A program made the translations under genes and the position numbers. From contig NZ_JAMBOX010000020.1 in the NCBI RefSeq assembly GCF_023715785.1, positions 1-64,000 on the forward strand: a stretch of 64,000 nucleotides of DNA. Reading direction: 5' to 3'. Shown in pieces: positions 34,523 to 45,400 of the stretch. Source of the stretch: Neobacillus niacini (GTDB taxonomy: Bacteria > Bacillota > Bacilli > Bacillales > Cytobacillaceae). The notes beneath the pieces are model-generated. The model did no database searches. It saw only the letters and a list, made by a program, of their open reading frames with translations, and was not told where the DNA came from. Within the stretch, counting starts at the first letter, position 1. Each line of letters begins with the position of its first letter.

Positions 34523-36763
34523 CTACCAAAACTTTACTATATGCTTAGTATTTAACATATCTTTGAGTTTTTCATGTGCAAGTGAGTAAGATGTAAATAT
34601 TTGTATTAAGTTATCGGTGATTTTATCTAACTCGGTTTTTTTTATTTCAATTCTAGGGAGAATTTTCCCTAAAATGATATAGTCAATTAACTCATTTTTT
34701 TCTTGTTCATTTTTAGCAAAAGTTAAAAACTGACGAATATGCTTATAACCACGACTATTTAAAGATGCGTTAGGATATTCATCAAATAGCAGAGATACTT
34801 CTTGAATTTTCTCAACAGCATCATTTACTTTTATTTCATCCAATATAGGTAATTTAAACGTTTCATAATCCATTTCAATCTTTCCATCAATAAACTGAAG
34901 GTTGCTTTTTATTTCTTCTTTTTCTTGGGATTTTAAGTGATCAATTTCAATAATAAAGCTTCTATCAATCACTTTAGGACTGATTGGTTTAACTGTATGA
35001 TCCATATTTAATGTACCAATAAAGCGGACATTATCTGGTATTTTAAATATAGGCGGATACAGTTTAATCAATTCCTCAGCATTTTTTTGTTGTTCAATAC
35101 TTGCATTTTCGTTAATTAAGGTATGTTTTGCAATTTCCAAATATCTTTTCGGATATAGACGGATAGTAGGTGTTTTTTCTTCTCTTGCGCTTAATATTTC
35201 CGAGAAGTAATATTCAATGTGGGCTAAGTTCATTTCATCCAAACAAATTAGAAACAGCTTCGATTTATTTTTCTCCAAAGCAGCCTCTGCCATTGCCTCC
35301 ATAAACGGCGTAGGAACGAAGGCTTTATCAGTTGGATGAAAATAACCAAGCAAATCTTGAGCGTCGGTCCAACTAGATTGCACAGGAATCATACGAACTT
35401 CTACATTTTTAACAGCCCTTCCAAAAGCTTGAACAATACTTGATTTTCCTGTTCCAGACGGTCCCGCAATTAATGTTAATATATTTGACTGTAAAGCATA
35501 GACAAAACTTTTAATAATTCCCGTTTTATATATTAAATGCTGCTCATCATTATGATAAAACAATGATTGTAAATTAAAGATAAATTGCTCTGGTTGGTAT
35601 TCTACCTTTTCATATCCATCTTCATCAAGCTGATACCCTTCTTCAAGTTCGATTAATTCATCTATTCTTTTCAAAATTTTATGCCATATCTTACGGTTCT
35701 GTTCTAGATTTATTTCTTCCTTCGATATATCTTCTCCCGCTTTTGCGATATCATTTCTTTTTTCGTTTAGTTTTTTAAGGTCATCAGACAAAAGATTTCT
35801 TACATTTTCACTTGTTTGTAATAATTTTTTTAATAAAAATGATTTAATTTCTTCATCTTCATTATTCTTTATTTCAAATACCTTATAGGCCTCTTCGATA
35901 TAATCGCTGTCTACATATTCTGATAGTGCTTGTTGTAATGTTTGAGGAATAACCTCTGCTCCATCAAAATCAACAAATAATAAAGAGGAAATAAAATGCT
36001 CATTTCGACTTGCTGTGAAATTAGCTGCTACTATATCCCCCACGTTTATTCGGTTTTGATTACTTAACGTTTCAACCGGACGTGACAACTCCCACTCATT
36101 GTCTAAAAACGGATGAGGTAATATATCATACCCACTCATTTTCAATAGAATAGGCACTCCTACGATCTGTCTAGCATCTAAGCTAATTACCTTCAATAAT
36201 AATCTTCCATTAAGGAATTTTTTAAACTCCCCTACAAATTTTCTAACCAATTTACTATTTAAAGATTTATTTTGATAGGCTTCTAACAATTCATTTCTTA
36301 AATCATTAACATCATAGTTTAACCAGTAAAAATATTTATCAAGATTATTTGGATCCTCAATTTCGCTATTTTTTTGAGTAACTTCTATATAGTTATCTGA
36401 ACTTTTTTCAGGGAAAATATCCAGATATTTTTTATTAAAAACAAGCATGCCTTGAGAAATTAGACCATCTTTCACTTTTTTAATAGGCTCAATTTGCTCA
36501 CTTTCAACTGCTGCTTTTAATTCTTCAAGGATACTTGCCAACCCTTTAGCCTCATTAATATCTATTGCTGAAAAATATGCTTTGAAGTTTTGCTTTCTGC
36601 GCTTCTTAGTCCCCTCTTTAATAAAGGATATAAGTTTTTCAATGGCATCAACTTTAACATTATATATTTCTTCATTTAGTAAAAAATCTTGAATACCCTT
36701 AAAAGAGCCAAAGTAACTTAATAACTCTTCATCATCATTTAAATGAACAATTGTTTCTACCAT
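34523..36763 (-). CDS. McrB-like AAA+ ATPase/GTPase
   Basis: A 746-residue protein. The first 300 residues are unique, probably for target recognition, followed by a helical linker. The AAA+ core has Walker A LIAGPSGTGKSSIVQAF (about residues 433-440), Walker B LFLICLDEMNLAHIEYYFSE and the McrB-type sensor region FIGTLNMDHTVKPISPKVIDRSF. MNxxD (NMDHT) is the McrB signature for nucleotide hydrolysis. GGGGGAAG precedes the ATG. Its stop abuts the start of the DUF2357 nuclease gene, a McrB-McrC-type operon. Transcribed divergently from the giant helicase at 37083. Confidence 0.85.
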   Translation of the reverse strand: MVETIVHLNDDEELLSYFGSFKGIQDFLLNEEIYNVKVDAIEKLISFIKEGTKKRRKQNFKAYFSAIDINEAKGLASILEELKAAVESEQIEPIKKVKDGLISQGMLVFNKKYLDIFPEKSSDNYIEVTQKNSEIEDPNNLDKYFYWLNYDVNDLRNELLEAYQNKSLNSKLVRKFVGEFKKFLNGRLLLKVISLDARQIVGVPILLKMSGYDILPHPFLDNEWELSRPVETLSNQNRINVGDIVAANFTASRNEHFISSLLFVDFDGAEVIPQTLQQALSEYVDSDYIEEAYKVFEIKNNEDEEIKSFLLKKLLQTSENVRNLLSDDLKKLNEKRNDIAKAGEDISKEEINLEQNRKIWHKILKRIDELIELEEGYQLDEDGYEKVEYQPEQFIFNLQSLFYHNDEQHLIYKTGIIKSFVYALQSNILTLIAGPSGTGKSSIVQAFGRAVKNVEVRMIPVQSSWTDAQDLLGYFHPTDKAFVPTPFMEAMAEAALEKNKSKLFLICLDEMNLAHIEYYFSEILSAREEKTPTIRLYPKRYLEIAKHTLINENASIEQQKNAEELIKLYPPIFKIPDNVRFIGTLNMDHTVKPISPKVIDRSFIIEIDHLKSQEKEEIKSNLQFIDGKIEMDYETFKLPILDEIKVNDAVEKIQEVSLLFDEYPNASLNSRGYKHIRQFLTFAKNEQEKNELIDYIILGKILPRIEIKKTELDKITDNLIQIFTSYSLAHEKLKDMLNTKHIVKFW

Positions 36764-37082
36764 AAAACTTCCCCCAACAAGTTATCACTAATTCTTTTGC
36801 AAGTACTTTTTATCAGGAAACAAGAAATGGAAAAATTAGTACTATAAACCTATTTTATCATGTTAGGATAATGTTTTCAGTTTTAAAGTTGGTAATAAAT
36901 ATGAAAATACTGGAATTTTTTGAAAGTGAATAGTTATTCGAATGAATGATGTTATTCCCTTGATAAGTTTATGTGTTCCTGCATTTTTGCTAATTTAATT
37001 TATAAGTTAAAAGTATATAATAGAAGTTGGAACATACATTTTTTGTAAACCTGTATACATATAGTAAGAAAGGACTGATTCT
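36764..37082. promoter_or_regulatory. Divergent promoter region between McrB-like and helicase genes
   Basis: No gene. AT-rich, 319 bp, between oppositely directed start codons, so it must carry both promoters. I see no unambiguous -35/-10 pairs and no strong palindrome. The helicase GTG is preceded by AGAAAGGACTG. Confidence 0.5.
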
Positions 37083-40000
37083 GTGAGCTCCTTTGATTTA
37101 GATAAAGACCGCTCTATAAGACTTTTTAACTACTTAAAAGAACTTTCTTTGTTAAGAACACCCTTAGTTCAAGATTTAAACCAGTACACCAACGTTTTTT
37201 GGATTAATAAAATACCTGATGAACCCGAATGTGTTTCTCCTCTTCATGAAGAAGTCAAAGGAGATTTGTGGCTTCAAGTTAAAAAACCGGATTTTCCATC
37301 TGTACCTGAACTTTCTTTTGAAATAGAGAAATGGCTAGAAGAATCAACAAGCCTTGAAGATATTACACAAACTCCAAAATTAAAAGACAAGATTATATAC
37401 ACACTACATAGTGGAAGTAACGAAGCCATCGAAGGTACCGATGAAGATCAAATTTCAAAGTACTTATATCTAAAAGAGCAGCCAAAGATCATTAAAGAAT
37501 TTGACTCATATCTGACTAATTTATGGATTCCTTGGAGAGATGAATATATTAGGTCTGTAGAAATACAAAAAATATACTCCCAACTCTTTACTATTTATCG
37601 TAAACAAAAGACTTCCGGAGAACAATTCGAGCTTAACGTTTCTCTTGGACTATTTAATTGGAGAACTCCAAATGGGCAATTAGTACATCGGCATTTATTA
37701 ACTATTCCATGTTCATTTACCTTTGACTCAGACATTGGTGTATTATCTGTTGTTGCTTCTCCAGATAGTATGAATTTTGAGTTAGAGCAAGATATGCTTG
37801 AATTAACAGATCGATTGGATGCTAATACATTGAAACCGGTTGAAGATGCCTTAGAGAACTTAAAAGAAAATTTATGGAATAAGGAAGCACAGGACTCTAT
37901 ATTAAGATCTTATGTACAATCGTTGTCTGCCAATGGTAATTACTTTCCTGAAGAATTTAATGAAATTAGAAACGTTCAAGAGAAACCAAACGTTTATTAT
38001 AGCCCTGCTTTAATTTTGCGAAAAAGAAGTGAAAAAGGATTTCAACAGGCTTGCTCTTCAATTACAAGTGATATAGAGAGTGATAGCATCTCTCCTCCAC
38101 AAGGAATATTAAGGATCTTTAACCAGACTGATGACTTACAGTCAAAAGATAATCACGGGGAACAAAAAATTAAATTGGAAGATTTGCAAACTTATTTTCC
38201 TCTAGAGGCAAATGATGAGCAGATAAAAATAATTGAAAGCCTTCAAACGAGAAACGGTGTTATTGTTCAAGGTCCCCCTGGAACTGGAAAGACTCATACT
38301 ATTGCAAACTTGACTTCTCATTTACTAGCAACTGGTAAAAGGGTTCTCATTACGAGTCAAACACCACAAGCTCTTAAAGTTTTGAAAGATAAAATACCAG
38401 AAGAGTTACAAGCTCTATGTGTAAGTTTATTAGGTGGAGATTCAACTTCTTTTAAAGATTTAGAAAGTGTAGTTTATAGTATCTCTAATAATAGAGATTC
38501 ATGGGATCCTGATTCAACAAAAGCTAACATTAACTTATTATCGGACAAACTCAGAACATTAAAAGAAAAAGCAGCTGAATTAAATCTAAATTTAAGGGCA
38601 ATCAGAGAAAATGAAACATTTGTACATCAGCTTACTGGTCAATACTCAGGAACTGCGTTAAAAATTGCTGAAAAACTAAATAAAAACCGAAACAAGTATA
38701 AATGGCTTAATGATAGGATCTCGCTGGATGTAGAAGCTCCTTTATCAAAAAATGAAACCTTAATTTTATTACAACTATTAAGCGAATTAAATGAAGACGT
38801 TATAGAACAAATACAACATCCATTCCCATCCGTTGATGTTCTTTTAAGCATCGAAGAATTTAAAGGACTTACTCAAAAAGAAAATGAATTATTAAAAGAA
38901 ATTGAAGGGCTTAAAGGGGAGGAATCTCCCCAATTACAAAAATATAAAGATTTGTCCGAATCTGACAGACACTTTTTTGAGCAATTTATTCATGAGCTTT
39001 TTACCTTAGTGTCAGACATTGAAAACAAAGATATATCATGGTTAAATCGTGCCCTTAAGGATTTAGTATCTAAAAAGTTTAGTACCTGGGAAGAATTTTA
39101 CTCCCAGTTTGAAAATACGATAAACTCAATTAAAGATCTAGCCAATAAACATAATTTAACCGAAATAAGTGGGTTACCTAATTTACCACTAACACAGTTA
39201 CATGCTGAAGTGGTGGAATTAAGAAAACACTTTGAAAGTGGAAAGGGATTAGGGTTCCCATTACTGCGACCAAAACCAGTAAAAACCGGTTGGTATATTG
39301 TTCATGATGTACGAGTTGGTGGACAGAAATGTGATAAATTAGAATCCATAAAGTTATTAGAAGAAGCTTTATCTAGTGATATAGCAATCAATAAAATTGA
39401 AAAGCTAATTTCTAGTCATCTTGATATTTCATTGGAGACCCGTTCTTCTCGTAGTTTAAAGGTTGCCGAAATGTCTAATCTCTTTGCATATTTTAACGTG
39501 TTATTTGAGATTAGATCGCTCATTAAAGAATCGGAACAAAGGTTCCAAAATATGTCACTTTTAAGTGAAGACGATTTTTCTTCGAGTCAGTTATTTAAGA
39601 TTGTTAATCAATTAAAGCTAATAAATTATCAGAATGAGATTATTTATGTTAGAAATAGGTTTTCATCATTAATTCAGAATATTAATTCCTTTGTAGAAGG
39701 GATTTCCTCTCATCCAATTGTCTCTGAATTGATTGCAGCCATCAATAATCGTAATAATAAAGAATATAGTGTGTTGGTCGAAAAGATAAAAGAGTTAGAC
39801 TTATTAACCAGTAAAAACAACCACTGTGATGAATTAATGCAAAGAATTAAAACAACAATGCCACAGCTATATTATCAGTTATTAGATAACTTTGATTACG
39901 ATCTGTGGTCTAAAAAGTTCGAGGAGTTTGAAGCAGCATTTTCATGGGCAAAAGCTAATACTTGGTATCTTGAATTTTCAAATAAAAATGCCAAAGAACT

Positions 40001-41999
40001 CTCCAGTGAACTAAGGAGAGTAAATGACACAACTAAAGAAATCATTTCTAAATTATGTTCTGAAAAAGCATGGTATTCTACCCTTTCATCTATGACTGAG
40101 AGCCAAAGACAGCATCTACTAGCCTGGAAAACAGCAATGCGAAAAGTCGGAAAAGGAACAGGTACAAATGCACCCATTTACCTTAGAGATGCAAAGTTTC
40201 ACATGTCTCATTGTCGTGATGCTATTCCTGTATGGATTATGCCGTTATACAGCATATTTGAAACCTTTGAGATGAAACCGAACTTATTTGATATTGTAAT
40301 TATCGATGAAGCAAGCCAGTCCGGCCCTGAAGCAATTATCCTTCAGTATCTTGCTAAAAAGCTAATCGTTGTCGGAGATGACAAACAAATCAGTCCTGAA
40401 TATGTAGGAATAAAAAAAGAAGATGTCAATTTCTTAAGAAAGCAATTTTTATATGATTTTAGATTAGGTGATTTACTTGATATTGAAAGTTCTTTTTTCG
40501 ATTTAACAAATGTTTTATTCGGTGGACGAATAACGCTACGAGAACATTTTAGATGTATGCCTGAAATAATTCAGTTCTCTAATATGATAAGTTATTCTCA
40601 TACACCTTTAATACCGTTAAGGCAATATCCACCTAACAGAATGGAACCAATCATTAGTAAACACATACCTACCGGTTATCGAGAAGGATCAGGTCAAAAA
40701 GTGCTGAATAAACCTGAAGCCGAAGCAATTGTAAAAGAGATTAGAACTTGTATACAAAATCCAAAATATAAAAACAAATCCATTGGTATAATAAGCTTAC
40801 AAAATAAAGGTCAAGCTCAATTAATTGAACATTTGCTTATTCAAGAAATTGGTACTGAAGAAATCGAAAAGAGAAATATTATTTGTGGTGATGCATATGA
40901 CTTTCAAGGGGATGAACGTGATATTATCTTTTTAAGTTTAGTAGCTGCACCTGGTGAAACAGGAATGAGAGCTATTAATACTGAGAAAGATAAACGAAGA
41001 TTTAATGTTGCTGTTAGTAGAGCAAAAGATCAGATATGGTTATTCCATACTCCAACCACGAATGACTTTAGAAATAAAGAGTGTTTAAGGTATCAACTGA
41101 TAACCTACTGTCAAAATCCACTTAAAGAAATATTGGAACCTAATCGCGAGCTTTGTGAAAATGACTTTGAACGTGCAGTTTTTGATCAAATATCTTCAAA
41201 AGGTTATAAAGTCATTCCACAGCATAAGGTAGCAGGATATCGTATAGATCTAGTGGTGGAAGGTGAAAAAGGGCGTATTGCTGTTGAATGTGATGGAGAT
41301 CAATGGCACGGTCCTGATAGATATGACTATGATATGAACCGCCAAAGAATACTTGAACGATGCGGTTGGAAGTTCTGGAGGGTTCGAGGAAGTGAATACT
41401 ATTACGATCCTGAAAAAGCCCTTAATTCGCTCTGGGATACACTTGAATATTACAATATAAAACCCGCATTTAGTAAAAATATTAGTGAACCTGCTAGTGG
41501 CACTTTAATTACAAATCAAGGTGTCTCTATTTCTAATAGCATTATTACCGCTAAGGAAGAGCAGGCGGAGAAAACTGCAGAAAATATTATAAATGAAATC
41601 AAAATACCACACATTTATAATAGTACCGTTAATAAAAAGCAATCTTCCGAGAAAGATGTTGATTTGCCAGGTAAACAATTTGGATTATTTTCCGATGAAT
41701 TAAACGGCCTCAATCAACAGTTATCTATATTTGATGATGGTGATGACCCATTAAAACGTGATACTGATATTTCAACGGACGACTTATTAAGAGAGCAGCA
41801 ATTTAATTTAAAGGATTTTTTAGTAAATAAGGGGTATGAAGTGATCGATAAAAGAGACAATGGCGGTTCACTCTGGTTAGTGGGGGGCAAAGAACTAGCT
41901 CCAGTAATTAAAGAATTAAAGAAGAAAAAAATATACTTTTCATTTACTGAAAATGGTAGTCGCTCAACAAAAAAGAGACCTGCGTGGTTTACAAAATAA
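37083..41999 (+). CDS. Giant SF1 (Upf1-like) helicase with C-terminal Vsr/MTES_1575-like nuclease
   Basis: A 1,638-residue protein starting at a GTG. Residues 1-370 are a unique N-terminal region. Helicase motifs: Q/I region VIVQGPPGTGKTHTIANL (P-loop about 397-404), Ia RVLITSQTPQALKVL, then an insertion of about 640 residues rich in coiled coil, motif II FDIVIIDEASQSGPEA (about 1,070), III LIVVGDDKQISP, LREHFRC, V-VI CGDAYDFQGDERDII and RRFNVAVSRAKDQIWL. Residues about 1,365-1,455 form a Vsr/DUF559-like PD-(D/E)XK nuclease (RIDLVVEGEKG, IAVECDGDQWHG, RVRGSEYYYDP). A 70-residue domain ends it. This is close to helicase-Vsr proteins predicted to be antiviral (Hhe type). QFGLF and QLSIF near 1,531 and 1,546 look like sliding-clamp ligands. 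Confidence 0.85.
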   Translation: MSSFDLDKDRSIRLFNYLKELSLLRTPLVQDLNQYTNVFWINKIPDEPECVSPLHEEVKGDLWLQVKKPDFPSVPELSFEIEKWLEESTSLEDITQTPKLKDKIIYTLHSGSNEAIEGTDEDQISKYLYLKEQPKIIKEFDSYLTNLWIPWRDEYIRSVEIQKIYSQLFTIYRKQKTSGEQFELNVSLGLFNWRTPNGQLVHRHLLTIPCSFTFDSDIGVLSVVASPDSMNFELEQDMLELTDRLDANTLKPVEDALENLKENLWNKEAQDSILRSYVQSLSANGNYFPEEFNEIRNVQEKPNVYYSPALILRKRSEKGFQQACSSITSDIESDSISPPQGILRIFNQTDDLQSKDNHGEQKIKLEDLQTYFPLEANDEQIKIIESLQTRNGVIVQGPPGTGKTHTIANLTSHLLATGKRVLITSQTPQALKVLKDKIPEELQALCVSLLGGDSTSFKDLESVVYSISNNRDSWDPDSTKANINLLSDKLRTLKEKAAELNLNLRAIRENETFVHQLTGQYSGTALKIAEKLNKNRNKYKWLNDRISLDVEAPLSKNETLILLQLLSELNEDVIEQIQHPFPSVDVLLSIEEFKGLTQKENELLKEIEGLKGEESPQLQKYKDLSESDRHFFEQFIHELFTLVSDIENKDISWLNRALKDLVSKKFSTWEEFYSQFENTINSIKDLANKHNLTEISGLPNLPLTQLHAEVVELRKHFESGKGLGFPLLRPKPVKTGWYIVHDVRVGGQKCDKLESIKLLEEALSSDIAINKIEKLISSHLDISLETRSSRSLKVAEMSNLFAYFNVLFEIRSLIKESEQRFQNMSLLSEDDFSSSQLFKIVNQLKLINYQNEIIYVRNRFSSLIQNINSFVEGISSHPIVSELIAAINNRNNKEYSVLVEKIKELDLLTSKNNHCDELMQRIKTTMPQLYYQLLDNFDYDLWSKKFEEFEAAFSWAKANTWYLEFSNKNAKELSSELRRVNDTTKEIISKLCSEKAWYSTLSSMTESQRQHLLAWKTAMRKVGKGTGTNAPIYLRDAKFHMSHCRDAIPVWIMPLYSIFETFEMKPNLFDIVIIDEASQSGPEAIILQYLAKKLIVVGDDKQISPEYVGIKKEDVNFLRKQFLYDFRLGDLLDIESSFFDLTNVLFGGRITLREHFRCMPEIIQFSNMISYSHTPLIPLRQYPPNRMEPIISKHIPTGYREGSGQKVLNKPEAEAIVKEIRTCIQNPKYKNKSIGIISLQNKGQAQLIEHLLIQEIGTEEIEKRNIICGDAYDFQGDERDIIFLSLVAAPGETGMRAINTEKDKRRFNVAVSRAKDQIWLFHTPTTNDFRNKECLRYQLITYCQNPLKEILEPNRELCENDFERAVFDQISSKGYKVIPQHKVAGYRIDLVVEGEKGRIAVECDGDQWHGPDRYDYDMNRQRILERCGWKFWRVRGSEYYYDPEKALNSLWDTLEYYNIKPAFSKNISEPASGTLITNQGVSISNSIITAKEEQAEKTAENIINEIKIPHIYNSTVNKKQSSEKDVDLPGKQFGLFSDELNGLNQQLSIFDDGDDPLKRDTDISTDDLLREQQFNLKDFLVNKGYEVIDKRDNGGSLWLVGGKELAPVIKELKKKKIYFSFTENGSRSTKKRPAWFTK

Positions 42000-42022
42000 T
42001 GGATAAAATCCAAATAATAATG

Positions 42023-42055
42023 CGGCTGAGCGATTGTTATAAACATGCCCAGCCG
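42023..42055 (+). terminator. Possible terminator after the giant helicase gene
   Basis: CGGCTG and CAGCCG flank a 21-nt loop and are followed by TTCTTAAATA. A weak stem, right after the gene. Confidence 0.4.
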
Positions 42056-42125
42056 TTCTTAAATATATACTACCTATACTACCGAAACATAAAATAGAAA
42101 GCTTATTGCAGGAATACTATAATCC

Positions 42126-42356
42126 TTATTTACCCAAATCGGTTAATTTATCTAAGGCGTTTTTTAGATTTTTTACTTCTTCATTAGAAAGGGTTATTCC
42201 CTTCCCCATTTTTTCATATTCTGGTGACCAATCACGTATGTCATATTTCGGTTCTCTTCCATTCCAACTGATTAGATTTAATTCTTTCGTCCATCCTTTT
42301 GCAGATTCTGACAAGACCGCAACTTTTTCAATAATTTCAAACTTTATATCCGCCAT
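42126..42356 (-). CDS. YdbC-like PC4-type single-stranded DNA-binding protein
   Basis: A 76-residue protein matching the YdbC/PC4 family: MADIKFEIIEKVAVLSESAK, GWTKELNLISWNGREPKYDI, RDWSPEYEKMGKGITLSNEE. PC4-like proteins form dimers that bind single-stranded DNA or melted duplexes. The ATG at 42356 fits the family N-terminus; the frame opens at a GTG four codons earlier. It lies just downstream of the type III restriction gene in the same direction, so it may be part of that operon, though the 120-bp gap allows separate expression. Confidence 0.82.
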   Translation of the reverse strand: MADIKFEIIEKVAVLSESAKGWTKELNLISWNGREPKYDIRDWSPEYEKMGKGITLSNEEVKNLKNALDKLTDLGK

Positions 42357-42477
42357 AACTATTTTCACCCTCGATTAAATTGAATGGAAGTCCTTAATTC
42401 CAAATCGTGTTGCGCTAAAATTATTTCAATCAACTATAAGCCCTTAACTGCTATTAGAAATTATCTATGTGAAGCAA

Positions 42478-45400
42478 TTATAATCCGCTTATAATATCAA
42501 GCATGGTTTGGTAACTATCCACCTCGTGATACTTTACGTTACTCGTAGAAATTTCATTGAAAAGCTTCTTTGCACATGCTATTTTAGCCTTCTCAATTGG
42601 CCGTATGTCCATGCTTTCCATAGACCCTTTTGTTTCTGCAATAAAGAAGATATGTTTAACTGTACCCTCATTAAACGCAATTGCCCAGTCCGGCGAGTAA
42701 TTACCCACCGGTGTAGGAATTGAAAATCCTCTAGGTAACTTAGCATATACACAAACCTCGTTTGCTCTTTCCATATCTTCTGCAAATCGTCTTTCTACAC
42801 TCCTTGCAGCTAACCCATCCGTAACCACATAGTCTTGAACGTGTTTGCTTGCATGGAATGCTTTTTTAATTTCTATTGCACCTTTTCCAGCCGTAAAGAT
42901 ATCTTTGTCATATTGCTTCGCAATTTGGTCATATGTGATATGCTCAACTATTACGGTTGCCTTTTGTTCCTTAATCAATCGAATTGCTTTTGTAATGAAT
43001 TCTTCCGGGTTAAGTTTAAACATGCCAAATATATAACTTTCGATTCCGGATAAAATTGCCACAATTGTTCTTCTTGTCAGTGTTGTGCCTTCTGCAATTT
43101 TCCCAACCAGGTCATATTTAATTTTACTCGTTGCAGCATACTTTAACGTTTCAGTTCTGGTATTTTCCTCCACGAAACTATCTTTGCGAGTGATGGAGTG
43201 TTCATCAAGATCTATAATTTGGTTCCCGCTTGTGACAGTATATTTGAGCTGTGTAACACGTAACTTTTCATTAAGATGTTGAATTGACTTTTTAATAAGC
43301 TCTTCGCTATCAAATTCAACCGTATATGCATATTGACGGTTTATATAATTCCATAAAGCTTGAAACTCTTTCTTATAGAAATTATCGTTTAAAGGATTAT
43401 CTGTAATTTTTGTCTGATTAGCATCATCAATCATTTCATCAAGCACACTCTCATCGAATACACTCTGAATAAGGGTGTGCACACCTTCAACCATTGATTG
43501 CAACTCTACTGGAAGAGGTGCTAAACAATGATTTTCTAAATCCAAACGATAAGACTCCGTTACATTATCATGATCATCAATATAGTCATTTTTAATAAGA
43601 TATCGATAAATAGACTTAGCTTTTGTTACATCTAATACTACTGGTTGTCCTTCAACTATTATCGTTTTACCAGTAAAGTATTCCTGTGTAGCTTTGGTTG
43701 GGCGATCATATAATGCTTCCTTAATGCCAACTTGAAGATCAGAAACAAAGTCCTTATATCCTTCACTTGCAATTACAGTTAACATGTTTATATCGTGTAC
43801 TGAACTTCCACATCGTTCAACATCCATTCTTTCCCCATGTTGATTTACACTTAGGCGCAATCCTCTTCCAACTTCCTGTCGCTTTTGTGTTGGACTTATT
43901 CCGCCGTGCTTTAATGTACAGATTTGGAAAACATTAGGGTTATCCCAGCCTTCACGCAATGCAGAGTGAGAAAATATAAAACGAACAGGTTCTTTAAAGG
44001 AAAGAAGCCTTTCTTTATTTTTAAGTATTAAATCATATGCTGAAATATCATCACTTTCATCAGTACCTCTGCTTGTAGTACTATCTACCTTGCGCCCATT
44101 TTTATCAATACTAAAATACCCTGTATGCGTCTTACTTGGTTCAATACTTTGTAAGTATTTCACATAAGGTGTGTCTTCTAGAGTTACATAATCATTTAGA
44201 ATGTTTATATACTCTTGTTCAAACATTTCGCCATATTCAGAGTTAATTTCATCTCCATCATCATTATATTTACGGTATTTTGCAACTTCATCAATAAAGA
44301 ATAACGAAAGAGTCTTTATACCTAGTTCAAACAATTGCTTTTCCTTTTCAAAATGGGAGATTATAGTCTCACGAATTTGAATTCTTCGCATATCAGACTC
44401 TGATACATCCCCTACAACTTCACCACGGGATAAAACTTCACCGTTTGTAAATGTTACAGTACCCTTAATAGGATCAATATCACTTATATGAAACCCTCTG
44501 TATTGCTCCATATTATTTGAAATTGAATATAGGTTATCATCTACACTCAAGATTCGAGTTTCACGATTTATAGATTTTTGATATCTTATTTCGAAATCAA
44601 TCCTTGCCATAGGGGGCTTCTTAGGGGAGATAATAATATTTTCAAGATACAAATACTTATCTGTCCCTCTTAAATTTTTTACTTCAAAACCTTTCACTTC
44701 TATTTTTTTTACTAGCCTCTTATTATAAGCATCTACTGCATCTAATACATACACTAGGTTATGCTGATGTGCATGAGTAGCCGAATAGTTCAAGCAAAAT
44801 AATGGCTTAAAATTGGCAAGTGCCTTTTGTGTCTTTTCTCCACCCATCTTTTGGGGCTCGTCTAAGATAAGGATTGGTCGGTTGGCTTGTATTACGTCAA
44901 TAGGTCTACGACTTCCGAACTCGTCTAATTTCTCATAAATTCGGCGTGCTTCTTTACTTCTTCCGCCTTCTTTCATTGTGGTATTAAATGCCTGAATATT
45001 AATAATCATGACATTAATACCTGCATTAGAACTGAAGTTATCAAGCTCGGTTAGGTTTTTACTATTATAAACAAAGAAACGCGCTTTTTTTCCATAGTGC
45101 TCCATAAAATGATCTTGTGTTATTTCTAATGTTTTCTTTACACCTTCCCTAATAGCAACTGATGGAACAACTATGATAAATTTACTCCAACCATATTTCT
45201 TGTGAAGCTCAAAAATAGTCTTAATATAAACATATGTCTTACCGGTGCCCGTCTCCATTTCTACATCAAGACTACATTTACCAAGATGCTTTACAAGATT
45301 CTCTGAAAGCTTAATATTATTTCGTGACTGCATATTACGAATATTTAATAGTAAGTTCTCATCATTAATAGCTAAATCAGCATTTTTAAAACCAGCAGCA

